From Cellulophaga tyrosinoxydans (GTDB lineage Bacteria; Bacteroidota; Bacteroidia; Flavobacteriales; Flavobacteriaceae): a stretch of 64,000 nucleotides of DNA. Position 1 is the stretch's first letter. Every line of letters starts with the position of its first letter. The notes under the pieces were generated by a model. That model was not told where the DNA came from. It saw only the letters and a program-made list of their open reading frames with translations, and ran no database searches. Shown here piece after piece: positions 7,958-16,511 of the stretch. Made by a program: the position numbers and the translations under genes. The DNA lies in NCBI RefSeq assembly GCF_900176415.1, contig NZ_FWXO01000001.1, positions 1,422,053 through 1,486,052 of the forward strand, given 5' to 3'.

Positions 7958-8439
7958 TATTTTAAATCAGTAAGATTGTTTTCGCTTCTAAAGCTAGAAA
8001 AGCTGAACCATTCTTTAATTTTCTTCCCATCCTTATATTTTTCTGCAGATGATAATTTTTGGTTGGTGTATTTTAAGCAATAACCATTCTTAATACCATC
8101 ATTTAACTGACATTTATGTTTTATTTTACCTTGACTGTCATAAAATGACCACCAATTATATTTTTCGCCAGCTATATACTTTCCTTGTTGTTTTAGTTTG
8201 CCCGATTCATTATAATAAATCCAATACGCTACCTTTTTGTCTTGCGAATAGTGTCCTTTCTCGGAGATTTGACCATTAGTGTAATAATACTTCCAATAGC
8301 CATTTTTCTTCCCGTTTTCTATCCAGCCTTCAGATTTTAGAACGCCAGATTGGTAGTAATTCTTAGAATATGTCTTAGCTACGACGTTTAAATTGAATGC
8401 TAAAAACGCGCAAACATAAAAAAAAGCTTTTAAATACAT
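7957..8439 (-). CDS. Secreted MORN-repeat protein
   Basis: 160 aa with an N-terminal signal peptide (MYLKAFFYVCAFLAFNLNVVAK) and about four repeats of the form G-x-K-N/V-x-Y/W-x-YY-x-(N/D)-x-G (for example NGKKNGYWKYYYTNGQIS). These are MORN-type repeats, often labelled YwqK-like. It is probably periplasmic or surface exposed. It sits between the membrane polyferredoxin and the glycosyltransferases in one operon; no enzymatic residues are apparent and the function is unknown. Confidence 0.75.
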   Translation of the reverse strand: MYLKAFFYVCAFLAFNLNVVAKTYSKNYYQSGVLKSEGWIENGKKNGYWKYYYTNGQISEKGHYSQDKKVAYWIYYNESGKLKQQGKYIAGEKYNWWSFYDSQGKIKHKCQLNDGIKNGYCLKYTNQKLSSAEKYKDGKKIKEWFSFSSFRSENNLTDLK

Positions 8440-8446
8440 AAATAGG

Positions 8447-10042
8447 TTATTTCTTATTCACTAAATCCATTAAATCAACATCATTTCCGAGTAAAATTTC
8501 TGTTGGGTTAATTCTGCCTTCTTCAGGTCCGTTTTCTAATTTTAAAACCCCTCTTGGGCAAACCGCAGAGCACACTCCACAACCTACGCAACTAGAGCGA
8601 ATAATATTTTCTCCCTTTTGAGCGTATGCTCTAACATCAATACCTTGTTCGCAATAGGTAGAACAATTTCCGCAAGAAATACATTGACCACCGTTGGTAG
8701 TAATTCTAAATCTAGATTTAAAGCGTTGTACAAAACCTAGGTATGCCGCTAATGGACACCCAAATCTGCACCAAACACGATTTCCAAAAATAGGATAGAA
8801 GCCTGTGCCAATAACCCCTGCAAATATGGAACCAATTAATAAGCTGTATAAATTTTGAATACTTGATGTTTTTATGCCTAAAACAGTACCAGTTTCTGCA
8901 AAAAAGCTGTACAAGGTTAAACCAGTCATCACTATGGCAAATAGTAATACGCCATGAATTAGCCAACGTTCTACTTTCCAAGAGAAAAGTGATTTGCTTG
9001 AATGTTGTCTATAAGGATCACCTAGAGTTTCAGCCAATCCGCCGCAACCGCATACCCATGAGCAATACCAGCGTTTGCCAAAGAAATAAACCATTACAGG
9101 AACAATTACCAAGGTTAGAACAATTCCCCAAACCAATATAAAAAGGCCAATTCCACCGCTATTTAAGAGCGATTTTAAATTCCATTGAAAAAAGAAATCA
9201 TAATCTAAAGGAAAGGCATTTTTAAAATCATAATACGGCATCTGTAAGCGAACCATTATTTCAGGAATAAGGAATGCAAATACAATTTGAAAAAATAATA
9301 CAGATGTAGTTCGCACAATTTGATACATGTTATGACGGTATTTTATATACATTCTGGCCGCCATAACAACCATTACTATACAGTACATAAATCCATAAAC
9401 AAACCAATGTCCAGCAGGGTTTCCACTTAAACTTTCGCTAATTGGATCTACTAAGTAGGTCCAGTTAACTGCGTATTCAGAAGCGAAATAAAGAACAAGA
9501 TAAAAGGATACGAGAAAAACAAAAACCATCCACGCTATCCAACCTCTATTGGTGGCATTTTCATGGTAAATTCCATCGTTTTTAATACCTTTTTTACCTA
9601 ATAAAATGGCATTGGGTAAGATAAATAATAGTGCGCCAATGATTCCTAATCCAAAAGTAAGTAACCACATTATACCCTTGTTTTTGGCAATAAATCCTAT
9701 TCCGGATTGCTTGCCAATTAAAGAGGCCATATCACTAGAGCTAGTGTATATTTTTTTATCGTATTCTTTGTTTTTAATATGAGTTTCATTGGCTTTAGCT
9801 AAGGCTTCGGCAATTATTGGCGATAATGCTTGCATGCCCTTAAATTCTTTGCCAACTACACTATTGTTAATTTCAGTGATAAAAACATTACTTTTTATGT
9901 TTTTCTCGGTAATGATATTATCAAAAGTATTCTGATTTAATTTAAAAGTTCCAAGCAATGGTAATGCAGTGAAAATTCCTAAGCCTATTAAAAAAATGAT
10001 AAGGCCAATTTTTTGTATAGTTTTCATAGATTCCTTATTCAT
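8447..10042 (-). CDS. Membrane 4Fe-4S polyferredoxin (NapH/NosR-like)
   Basis: 531 aa with about eight TM helices. Two membrane-proximal cysteine motifs, YCSWVCGCGG and WCRFGCP, are characteristic of NapH/NosR/CcoG-type ferredoxins. Two C-terminal 4Fe-4S signatures follow: CISCGNCSTYCEQG and CVGCGVCSAVCPRG. It likely passes electrons across or along the inner membrane. The start directly abuts the stop of the FAD oxidoreductase gene, the obvious electron donor. There is no nap, nos or cco gene nearby, so the terminal acceptor is unknown. Confidence 0.85.
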   Translation of the reverse strand: MNKESMKTIQKIGLIIFLIGLGIFTALPLLGTFKLNQNTFDNIITEKNIKSNVFITEINNSVVGKEFKGMQALSPIIAEALAKANETHIKNKEYDKKIYTSSSDMASLIGKQSGIGFIAKNKGIMWLLTFGLGIIGALLFILPNAILLGKKGIKNDGIYHENATNRGWIAWMVFVFLVSFYLVLYFASEYAVNWTYLVDPISESLSGNPAGHWFVYGFMYCIVMVVMAARMYIKYRHNMYQIVRTTSVLFFQIVFAFLIPEIMVRLQMPYYDFKNAFPLDYDFFFQWNLKSLLNSGGIGLFILVWGIVLTLVIVPVMVYFFGKRWYCSWVCGCGGLAETLGDPYRQHSSKSLFSWKVERWLIHGVLLFAIVMTGLTLYSFFAETGTVLGIKTSSIQNLYSLLIGSIFAGVIGTGFYPIFGNRVWCRFGCPLAAYLGFVQRFKSRFRITTNGGQCISCGNCSTYCEQGIDVRAYAQKGENIIRSSCVGCGVCSAVCPRGVLKLENGPEEGRINPTEILLGNDVDLMDLVNKK

Positions 10043-11389
10043 TTAGGCTTTACTAAAAATTCGTTTCCAACTTTTTTTCTTTGGAGTAATTGTTTGATTA
10101 TAATCGCTATTAAATTTGCTTACTATTTCATTTTCATAACTCTTATAAAATTCAGGATCAAAATTGGCATCTTTCAAATATTCTATAACATAATTTACAT
10201 TCCTATTTTCCTGAAGCCAGCGGTCAAAAATTTCATGCCGCATGCGTATTCCGAAGGTGTTTATTCCTAAAAATTGTTTTGTAGTTTGATGAAATGCTAT
10301 GGTAATGCAAATATTTTCTTTTGCATGTCGCCAATGAAAATGTTCTTCATGTGCTTCTTTATTACGTTCACTAAACACCCAGCCATACGTTTGGTATTCT
10401 ATGTCTAAAAATTTAGCGGAGTTAAACCAATGTCCTGGTTTGTATTCTGTGGGCTTGCCACATATTGTTTGCGCTACAGTTTCTCCCATCATTCTACCGG
10501 TATACCAAACAGCTTCAATAGGTCTTCGGTTACCTATTGCTTCATGTTGTTCGGCGCAATCTCCTATGGCATATATGTCTTTAATATTGGTTTCTAGCAA
10601 TCTGTTAACTTTTACACCTTTACCTAGAGCAATACCCGAATCTTTAAGAAAATCAATATTAGGTGTAACACCTGCAGTCAAACCAACTACCGTACATTCA
10701 ATAAGATCACCTTTATCAGTTTTAACGGCTATGGCGTTCCCATTTTCGTCGGCAATTATTTCTTCTAAATTAGTATCTAACCGCAAATCGATATGATGTT
10801 CTAAGATATGTTCGTTAATTAATTGCGACTCTCCTTTGGGTAAAACACCGTTCCAAAAACTTTTTTCACGAACAAGAAAAGTAACCGGAATTTTTCTACT
10901 CCGTAGCATTTCCGCCATTTCAATACCAATTAGCCCACCACCTACTATTACAGCTCTTTTGCAAACCTTGTTGTTGGGTGCGTTTTTTTCTAATTTTTCT
11001 AAGTCTTGTTTGGAGTATAAACCTTGAACTCGGTTTAAATCTTGTCCTGGCCAACCAAATTTGTTAGGCTTTGAGCCCGTGGCGATAATGAGCTTATCAT
11101 AAGAAATTGAAGCGCCACCATTTAAGAGCAAGGTTTTATTTTCATGATTAACATTCTCCACATAAGCCTGTAGAAGATTAATCTTATTTTTTTTCCAAAA
11201 CCAATTTTCATAGGGTTGTGTATGATTAAATTTCATATGACCCATATACACATACATTAATGCTGTTCTGGAGAAAAAGTATTCGCTTTCAGCAGATATA
11301 ATTGTTATTTTATGGTCCGACATTTTACGTATATGCCTTGCAGCAGTTACGCCGGCTATTCCATTTCCAATAATGACAATGTTTTTCAT
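10043..11389 (-). CDS. NAD(P)H/FAD-dependent oxidoreductase
   Basis: Pyridine-nucleotide-disulphide oxidoreductase family type 2 without a CxxxxC redox disulphide. The FAD motif is IVIIGNGIAGVTAARHIRK, the NAD(P) motif AVIVGGGLIGIEMAEMLR, and the second FAD motif DIYAIGDCAE. Resembles ferredoxin or nitrite reductase-type FAD subunits. I placed the start at the ATG at 11389, which directly precedes the FAD motif; an upstream TTG would add 18 unlikely residues. It is the first gene of the 4.4-11.4 kb operon and probably feeds electrons to the polyferredoxin that follows. Confidence 0.85.
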   Translation of the reverse strand: MKNIVIIGNGIAGVTAARHIRKMSDHKITIISAESEYFFSRTALMYVYMGHMKFNHTQPYENWFWKKNKINLLQAYVENVNHENKTLLLNGGASISYDKLIIATGSKPNKFGWPGQDLNRVQGLYSKQDLEKLEKNAPNNKVCKRAVIVGGGLIGIEMAEMLRSRKIPVTFLVREKSFWNGVLPKGESQLINEHILEHHIDLRLDTNLEEIIADENGNAIAVKTDKGDLIECTVVGLTAGVTPNIDFLKDSGIALGKGVKVNRLLETNIKDIYAIGDCAEQHEAIGNRRPIEAVWYTGRMMGETVAQTICGKPTEYKPGHWFNSAKFLDIEYQTYGWVFSERNKEAHEEHFHWRHAKENICITIAFHQTTKQFLGINTFGIRMRHEIFDRWLQENRNVNYVIEYLKDANFDPEFYKSYENEIVSKFNSDYNQTITPKKKSWKRIFSKA

Positions 11390-11584
11390 ATGTTTAAATT
11401 GGTTGTTGGGTTTGAGTCGTAATGAAATACAAGAACTTAACAATTTTTCTATAAAACATTTCTGTTATTAAATTGTGATACTCTTTAATTTCATTTGTAT
11501 CATCAAAATATAGAATTAAAGTCCTGTTAGTTTTTAAATTAAATTTCGACATAAGGATGCAATTAATAATAAAGTGATTAAGAT

Positions 11585-12301
11585 ATGGAAAAAAAGATAT
11601 TTATTATGTTGTTTTTGCTCAGCGCAAATTTGGTGATATCTCAAACTAAAACTGAATTTTTTAATAAGGCTGATGTCTTCTTTAAATCTTATGTTATAGA
11701 CGGGAAAGTAAATTACGAGGCAATTAAAAACAAAAAAACAGATTTACTGGAACTAAAATCAATGCTTTCATCTATTTCAATAACTAAAGAAAACACCTTG
11801 GATTATCAAGCTTTTTGGATTAATGCTTATAATATAGCTGTTATTGATGGTGTTGTTACAAATTATCCTATTAAATCTCCTTTAGATGTTGCTGGTTTTT
11901 TTGATAAAATAACGCATAAAGTTAACGGTGAAAATATTACGTTAAATGACATTGAAAATAAAAAACTAAGAGCCGAATTCTCTAATGAAGCTCGGTTTCA
12001 TTTTGTATTAGTTTGTGCAGGACTTGGGTGTCCTCCAATAATAAATGAAGCGTATTTGCCTGCTAAACTTAATGAGCAACTTTCAGTGCAAACAACCAAG
12101 GCTCTAAATAACCCAGACTTTATTATTGTGGACAAAAATAAAGTAAAAATTTCTCAAATTTTTGAATGGTATAAAGGCGATTTTGAAAAAAAAGGAAGTG
12201 AAATTAAGGACTTTATTAATACGTATAGAAAAGAAAAATTACCAGAGGGAGCCAAAATAAGTTACTACCCTTATGATTGGAGCTTAAACAAGACTAAATA
12301 A
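11585..12301 (+). CDS. Secreted DUF547 protein (copy 1)
   Basis: 238 aa with a signal peptide ending near VISQ. The DUF547 body carries YQAFWINAYNIAVIDGV, FHFVLVCAGLGCPPI and FEWYKGDF, and ends YDWSLNKTK. DUF547 proteins have a papain-like fold relation in the literature, but their function is not established. It is transcribed away from the FAD oxidoreductase operon and followed 17 bp later by an outer membrane protein gene. A second copy lies at 18246-18977 with the same C-terminal YDWSLN motif. Confidence 0.85.
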   Translation: MEKKIFIMLFLLSANLVISQTKTEFFNKADVFFKSYVIDGKVNYEAIKNKKTDLLELKSMLSSISITKENTLDYQAFWINAYNIAVIDGVVTNYPIKSPLDVAGFFDKITHKVNGENITLNDIENKKLRAEFSNEARFHFVLVCAGLGCPPIINEAYLPAKLNEQLSVQTTKALNNPDFIIVDKNKVKISQIFEWYKGDFEKKGSEIKDFINTYRKEKLPEGAKISYYPYDWSLNKTK

Positions 12302-12318
12302 TTTAAAAAAAAGAAAAT

Positions 12319-13185
12319 ATGAAAAATAGAAACTACATCACTTTAGCCGTATTGGCGCTAACAACTTCATTTGGACTTGCCCAAGATGAAAAAAAAAGTA
12401 ACATTCAGCAATATACACCATCCAAATTAATAGATAAAGGGCAAGTAGATTTAAAATGGTTTAATAATTTATATACACAAACAAAAAGTACTTTTACTAA
12501 TAGCAAAGAGCCTAGAGAAACCTATTTTACCTCTACACTCGAAGTTTATACAGGTGTTGGAGAAAGTAAACGTTGGAACATAGGGACAATTGTAGAATTT
12601 AGATCTAATGTAAATAATGATAGGAAAGCTCTTGATGTATTTAAATTTGATGGTGAAGATACCTCTGCAAGGTCTGGTTTAACCTCAATTGCACCATCAG
12701 TAAAATTTGTTCCGTTTAAAGCTGTTGGAAATTTTAGTATTCAAAGTTCATTTTTTATTCCATTAGTAGATAACGAATCTGAAAATGGTGTGTTTCTTGA
12801 TCAAAAAGGATTTACTTGGCAAAACCGTTTTTTTTATGATTATACCTTTCCGGGAGATAAATGGCAGCTTTTTAGTGAGTTAAATTCAGAATATCATTTT
12901 GGTGATAAAGCAGAAAGTTTTGCAAATAATAGTTTAAGCTTAACACCTGGCATTTTTTTAAGCTATTTTCCTAGTGCTAAATTCACAGTATTGGCTTTAG
13001 TGCAACATTCTCAAAGGTTAGATTTAGGGAACAACTTTGCTCAAGATTTTACCGCAGTAGGCGGTGGAGCAAAATATCAATTAACTAATGCAATAAATTT
13101 AGAATTGTTGTATACCAATTTTGTTAGAGGTAATAATACAGGACTAGGTGAAACCTTTAACTTAGGATTGCGCGGTATTTTTTAG
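12319..13185 (+). CDS. Outer-membrane beta-barrel-like protein, unknown function
   Basis: 288 aa, signal peptide ending SFGLAQ, then alternating hydrophobic/polar strands rich in aromatic residues and a C-terminal phenylalanine (NLGLRGIF), as expected of a small outer-membrane beta barrel. I recognise no named family. It shares an operon with the DUF547 gene upstream; a separate promoter follows it. Confidence 0.6.
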   Translation: MKNRNYITLAVLALTTSFGLAQDEKKSNIQQYTPSKLIDKGQVDLKWFNNLYTQTKSTFTNSKEPRETYFTSTLEVYTGVGESKRWNIGTIVEFRSNVNNDRKALDVFKFDGEDTSARSGLTSIAPSVKFVPFKAVGNFSIQSSFFIPLVDNESENGVFLDQKGFTWQNRFFYDYTFPGDKWQLFSELNSEYHFGDKAESFANNSLSLTPGIFLSYFPSAKFTVLALVQHSQRLDLGNNFAQDFTAVGGGAKYQLTNAINLELLYTNFVRGNNTGLGETFNLGLRGIF

Positions 13186-13212
13186 TTAGATTTAGATAAT
13201 AGTCTATTTTTG
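13182..13212 (+). promoter_or_regulatory. Promoter for the GH113/Omp85/amidase block
   Basis: TATTTTTG at 13205-13212 matches TAnnTTTG exactly; a TTAG at 13182-13185, 19 bp upstream, is a one-mismatch -33 element. Expected start about 13217, 15 nt before the ATG at 13232. Confidence 0.45.
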
Positions 13213-13231
13213 AATTCATAAATATTTTATT

Positions 13232-14233
13232 ATGAAGAGAATAGGCGTATTTATTTTATTGTGCTTGCAAATTAATTGCACGTCTCAAGAGACTAAAAAA
13301 ATTAACGGTTTAAGCCTTGTAGCGTCAAGAAACTCTCTTGCTCAAGAAAATGTAAAAGAAGTTTTGAACTTAAATGCCAATCATGCTACGATTATGCCCT
13401 TTGGGTTTATTGGAGATTTAAGTTCTCCTGAAATTATGTTTAACAGCGAAAGGCAATGGTTTGGTGAAACAAAAAAAGGAGCAAAACAGTATATTCAAAA
13501 GCTTCATGAAAACGGAATTGGCGTAATGCTGAAACCTCAAATATGGATACGCAGAGGAGAGTTTACAGGGAATTTAAAAATGAATAGCGAAGCAGAATGG
13601 AATGCGCTTGAATCATCTTATAGAAAATTTATATTAACCTATGCTGAATTAGCAGAAGAGGAAAAAATAGAAATATTTTGTTTAGGTACGGAGTTAGAGG
13701 AGTTTGTTGTAAACAGACCAAATTTTTGGTTAGATCTTATTCATGAAGTGAAAAATGTATTTAGCGGTAAACTAACCTATGCAGCAAATTGGGATGAGTA
13801 TACAAAAGTTACTTTTTGGGAAGAGCTAGATTATATTGGTATCGATGCCTATTTTCCGTTGTCTGATGCCAAATCGCCAACAGTTGAAGAGCTCAAAACA
13901 GGGTGGCATAAATGGAAAGGAGCCATTGCAAAGTTTTCTTCAGATAAAAAAGCGCCTGTGCTCTTTACAGAATTTGGGTATAGAAGTATGGATTTTACTG
14001 CAAAAAAACCATGGCTAGTAGATAGGCATGATGAAAATGTTAATATGGAAGCTCAGGTAAATGCTACCAAGGCAATAATTGAAGAATTTTGGGCTGAAGA
14101 GTGGTTTGCAGGTGGGTATGTGTGGAAATGGTTTATAGACCATGAACAATCTGGCGGCGGTGAAAATAATAGGTTTACACCTCAAAACAAGCCAGCTGAA
14201 CAAACTATAAGGGCTTTGTATAAAATGTATTAA
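13232..14233 (+). CDS. GH113-like glycoside hydrolase lipoprotein
   Basis: 333 aa with a lipoprotein signal (LLCLQINCTS, lipobox Cys near residue 16). A TIM-barrel glycosidase of the GH113 (beta-mannanase) type: GLSLVASR at the start, KPQIWIRRGEF, then FCLGTELEEF (acid/base candidate E154) and FTEFGYRS (nucleophile candidate E247), and GGYVWKWFIDHE. Likely anchored in the outer or inner membrane. It sits next to an Omp85-like barrel and a cell-wall amidase pair, so the substrate may be an envelope or dietary mannan-like glycan; not determined. Confidence 0.8.
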   Translation: MKRIGVFILLCLQINCTSQETKKINGLSLVASRNSLAQENVKEVLNLNANHATIMPFGFIGDLSSPEIMFNSERQWFGETKKGAKQYIQKLHENGIGVMLKPQIWIRRGEFTGNLKMNSEAEWNALESSYRKFILTYAELAEEEKIEIFCLGTELEEFVVNRPNFWLDLIHEVKNVFSGKLTYAANWDEYTKVTFWEELDYIGIDAYFPLSDAKSPTVEELKTGWHKWKGAIAKFSSDKKAPVLFTEFGYRSMDFTAKKPWLVDRHDENVNMEAQVNATKAIIEEFWAEEWFAGGYVWKWFIDHEQSGGGENNRFTPQNKPAEQTIRALYKMY

Positions 14234-14237
14234 AACT

Positions 14238-15503
14238 ATGTTAGTTAGAATTGTTTGTTTTTTACTGCTTTTTTTAAACTCATGCTTAATCCTATCGCAG
14301 GCCAAAACAATTTCTGAAATAAAAATTAATGGTGCTAAAAAGCTAAAAACTGCATTAATACTCAAAATTATTAGTACTAAAGTAGGAGACTCTTTAGATA
14401 CCAAGGTTATTGCAAATGATATTATAAGATTAAAGCGAATACCACCAATCGCTAATGCAACTTATGAGGTAATACCATCAGCATCGGAAAATGTACAATT
14501 GGTGTTTACCATACAAGAAAATTTTACATTAATACCTTTTGCCAACTTATATACCTCTTCAAATGACGATTTTGCCTTTAGAGTAGGGCTCCAAGAATTT
14601 AATTTTCTGGGAAGAAATATCACTCTTGGAGGATTTTATCAGTTTGATATTTTTAATTCTTACGGCATAGGCGTTAGAGATCCGTATTTATTCTCCAATA
14701 AATTTGGTGTGGCTTTCAATTATAAAAATTTCACCACTCAAGAACCAGTATTTTTCAAAGAAGCTACCGCAGATTATAAATATAATAATAAGGGATTCGA
14801 AATATTAGGTTTGTATGAAATCAATACCAAAAACAATATTGCTTTAGGGTTTAGTTTGTTTACCGAAGATTACCAATACATTAGTGGCTTTACAGACGAA
14901 AATGTACCACTTGCGCTAAATGTGCGTAAAAGTCTAGGTAAACTTATCTATAATTATGAAGATTTAAATTATCATTATCAATATTTAAATGGATTTAAAA
15001 GTGCTTTAAATCTTCAGTACGTTCGTAGTACAAATGAGGCACTACCTGACTTTTGGATTGGTTTTAACGATTTTTTGTTCTACAAGAGAATTGGGCAAAA
15101 AGGAAATTGGGCAAATAGAATCCGACTTGGTTTAGCAACAAATTCTGAAAGTCCCTTTGCTCCATTTACCTTAGATAACAATTTAAATATTAGAGGCGTA
15201 GGGAACACGATAGATCGCGGTACAGGTGCCATTGTTTTTAATACGGAATACAGGCATACATTAATTGATAAAAACTGGTTTGTGTTGCAGAGCAATTTAT
15301 TTTTAGATGGTGGTTCTTGGAGAAATCCAGGTGGAGAATTAAAGAATTTTACGGATAAAAACAACATTAGAGTATATCCTGGCGTAGGGTTACGATTTAT
15401 GCATAAAAGAATTTTCAATGCTATTTTTAGAATAGATTACGGTTATGGCATAACTAAAGATGCATCTAGAGGCTTTGTATTTGGAATTGGGCAATATTTT
15501 TAA
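14238..15503 (+). CDS. Omp85/BamA-like outer membrane protein with short POTRA
   Basis: 421 aa. Signal peptide, then one POTRA-like domain (ISEIKINGAKKLKTALIL, about residues 25-95) and a C-terminal barrel whose late strands include a conserved-looking GRNITLGGFYQF and RDPYLF region and end GFVFGIGQYF. BamA has five POTRAs, so this is a reduced member of the Omp85/TamA/surface-lipoprotein family. It begins 5 bp after the GH113 gene. Exporting or displaying the adjacent lipoprotein is a plausible role, but inferred. Confidence 0.75.
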   Translation: MLVRIVCFLLLFLNSCLILSQAKTISEIKINGAKKLKTALILKIISTKVGDSLDTKVIANDIIRLKRIPPIANATYEVIPSASENVQLVFTIQENFTLIPFANLYTSSNDDFAFRVGLQEFNFLGRNITLGGFYQFDIFNSYGIGVRDPYLFSNKFGVAFNYKNFTTQEPVFFKEATADYKYNNKGFEILGLYEINTKNNIALGFSLFTEDYQYISGFTDENVPLALNVRKSLGKLIYNYEDLNYHYQYLNGFKSALNLQYVRSTNEALPDFWIGFNDFLFYKRIGQKGNWANRIRLGLATNSESPFAPFTLDNNLNIRGVGNTIDRGTGAIVFNTEYRHTLIDKNWFVLQSNLFLDGGSWRNPGGELKNFTDKNNIRVYPGVGLRFMHKRIFNAIFRIDYGYGITKDASRGFVFGIGQYF

Positions 15504-15528
15504 TAATATTTGTTAAAAGAACACTACC

Positions 15529-16467
15529 ATGCTACAGAAAAAAATATACATTATCTTGTTTGTATTTTTTGGTCTCTCTCAATTTGTAGCTTCTCAAGAG
15601 GATAATAAAACTTTTATTGCCAAAAAGGGTGATGGTATAATCTCTGTTTTACGCCGTGAAGGATTGGATGTAAACACCTATTATCAAGAATTTTTAGATT
15701 TAAATGAAGGATTAATAAGTAATGGGAGTTTGCTAAAATTAGGTGTGCGTTATAAAATACCTATTGGCGATAATTCTTTTGGCAATATGGGAAGGAAAAT
15801 TAGCCTAAGTAGTGATTTAGAATCTCCTATATTCGATACAAAAAAGACCCGTTTAAGAAAAAAAGACACCTTACTCAGAAATACGGTGTACTATTTGCTT
15901 TTTGATAAGTTTGATGCGGAAAATCTAAATCAACTTAAAAGCACTTCGCAAACAAGAAATGAAATTGCATTAGCCATGGCTAAAGAGCTTTTAGAACAAG
16001 GGGCGCGTGTATTTTTGTTTGAATATAGTTTAGACAATTCAGCCAAATTGGGCGATTACGTTGCTGCTATTAATAAGCGTTATCTTAAATACCAAAAAGA
16101 ATATCAGCGACTACTCGTTTTAGATATAGACAGTGATAATTTTAGTGATTCAGCTATGGTTTCCATTGAGCACAATCAAAAAAGTAAAGAGGGAAAAAGA
16201 TTCGCGCATAGTTTTGAGCAAATTTTTAAGGCACAGAAAATGAAAGTTAGCGATCATAATAAAAAAGATGCTTCTTTTGAAGATAAGACTAATGTTTATT
16301 TGGCGAATAATGTATTGCCAGCAATGACCTTTATTAAAATAGAAGGTCAAAATAAAATTTCAACCAATAAAGAACTTGCGAACAAGAATAAAGCTAAATT
16401 TGTCGGCTTAATAACTACTGGTATACAAACGGATTATTCAAATATTAGCCTTGAAGATCAAGATTAA
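15529..16467 (+). CDS. Catalytically dead N-acetylmuramoyl-L-alanine amidase paralogue
   Basis: 312 aa, signal peptide, LysM-like N-terminal region (KKGDGIISVLRREGLD). It aligns along its length with the next gene but has lost the amidase centre: the zinc His of SGHGG is Lys127 (LFDKFD), the second zinc His is Asp199 (LDIDSD), the zinc Glu region has no matching Glu, and the catalytic Glu is Lys270 (FIKIEG). It is intact as an ORF, so it is a pseudoenzyme, not a pseudogene. It could bind peptidoglycan or regulate its active twin. Confidence 0.75.
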   Translation: MLQKKIYIILFVFFGLSQFVASQEDNKTFIAKKGDGIISVLRREGLDVNTYYQEFLDLNEGLISNGSLLKLGVRYKIPIGDNSFGNMGRKISLSSDLESPIFDTKKTRLRKKDTLLRNTVYYLLFDKFDAENLNQLKSTSQTRNEIALAMAKELLEQGARVFLFEYSLDNSAKLGDYVAAINKRYLKYQKEYQRLLVLDIDSDNFSDSAMVSIEHNQKSKEGKRFAHSFEQIFKAQKMKVSDHNKKDASFEDKTNVYLANNVLPAMTFIKIEGQNKISTNKELANKNKAKFVGLITTGIQTDYSNISLEDQD

Positions 16468-16511
16468 TTTGTGACTCCTTTAAAATAATAAAAACGATTT
16501 TTAATACAATA

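Noticed and set aside
10401-10796. 131-codon frame opposite the FAD oxidoreductase
   Set aside because: Antisense shadow; the minus-strand protein has complete FAD and NAD motifs across the same bases.
11390-11443. TTG-initiated extension of the FAD oxidoreductase
   Set aside because: Adds 18 unlikely residues before a perfect FAD-binding N-terminus that has its own ATG.
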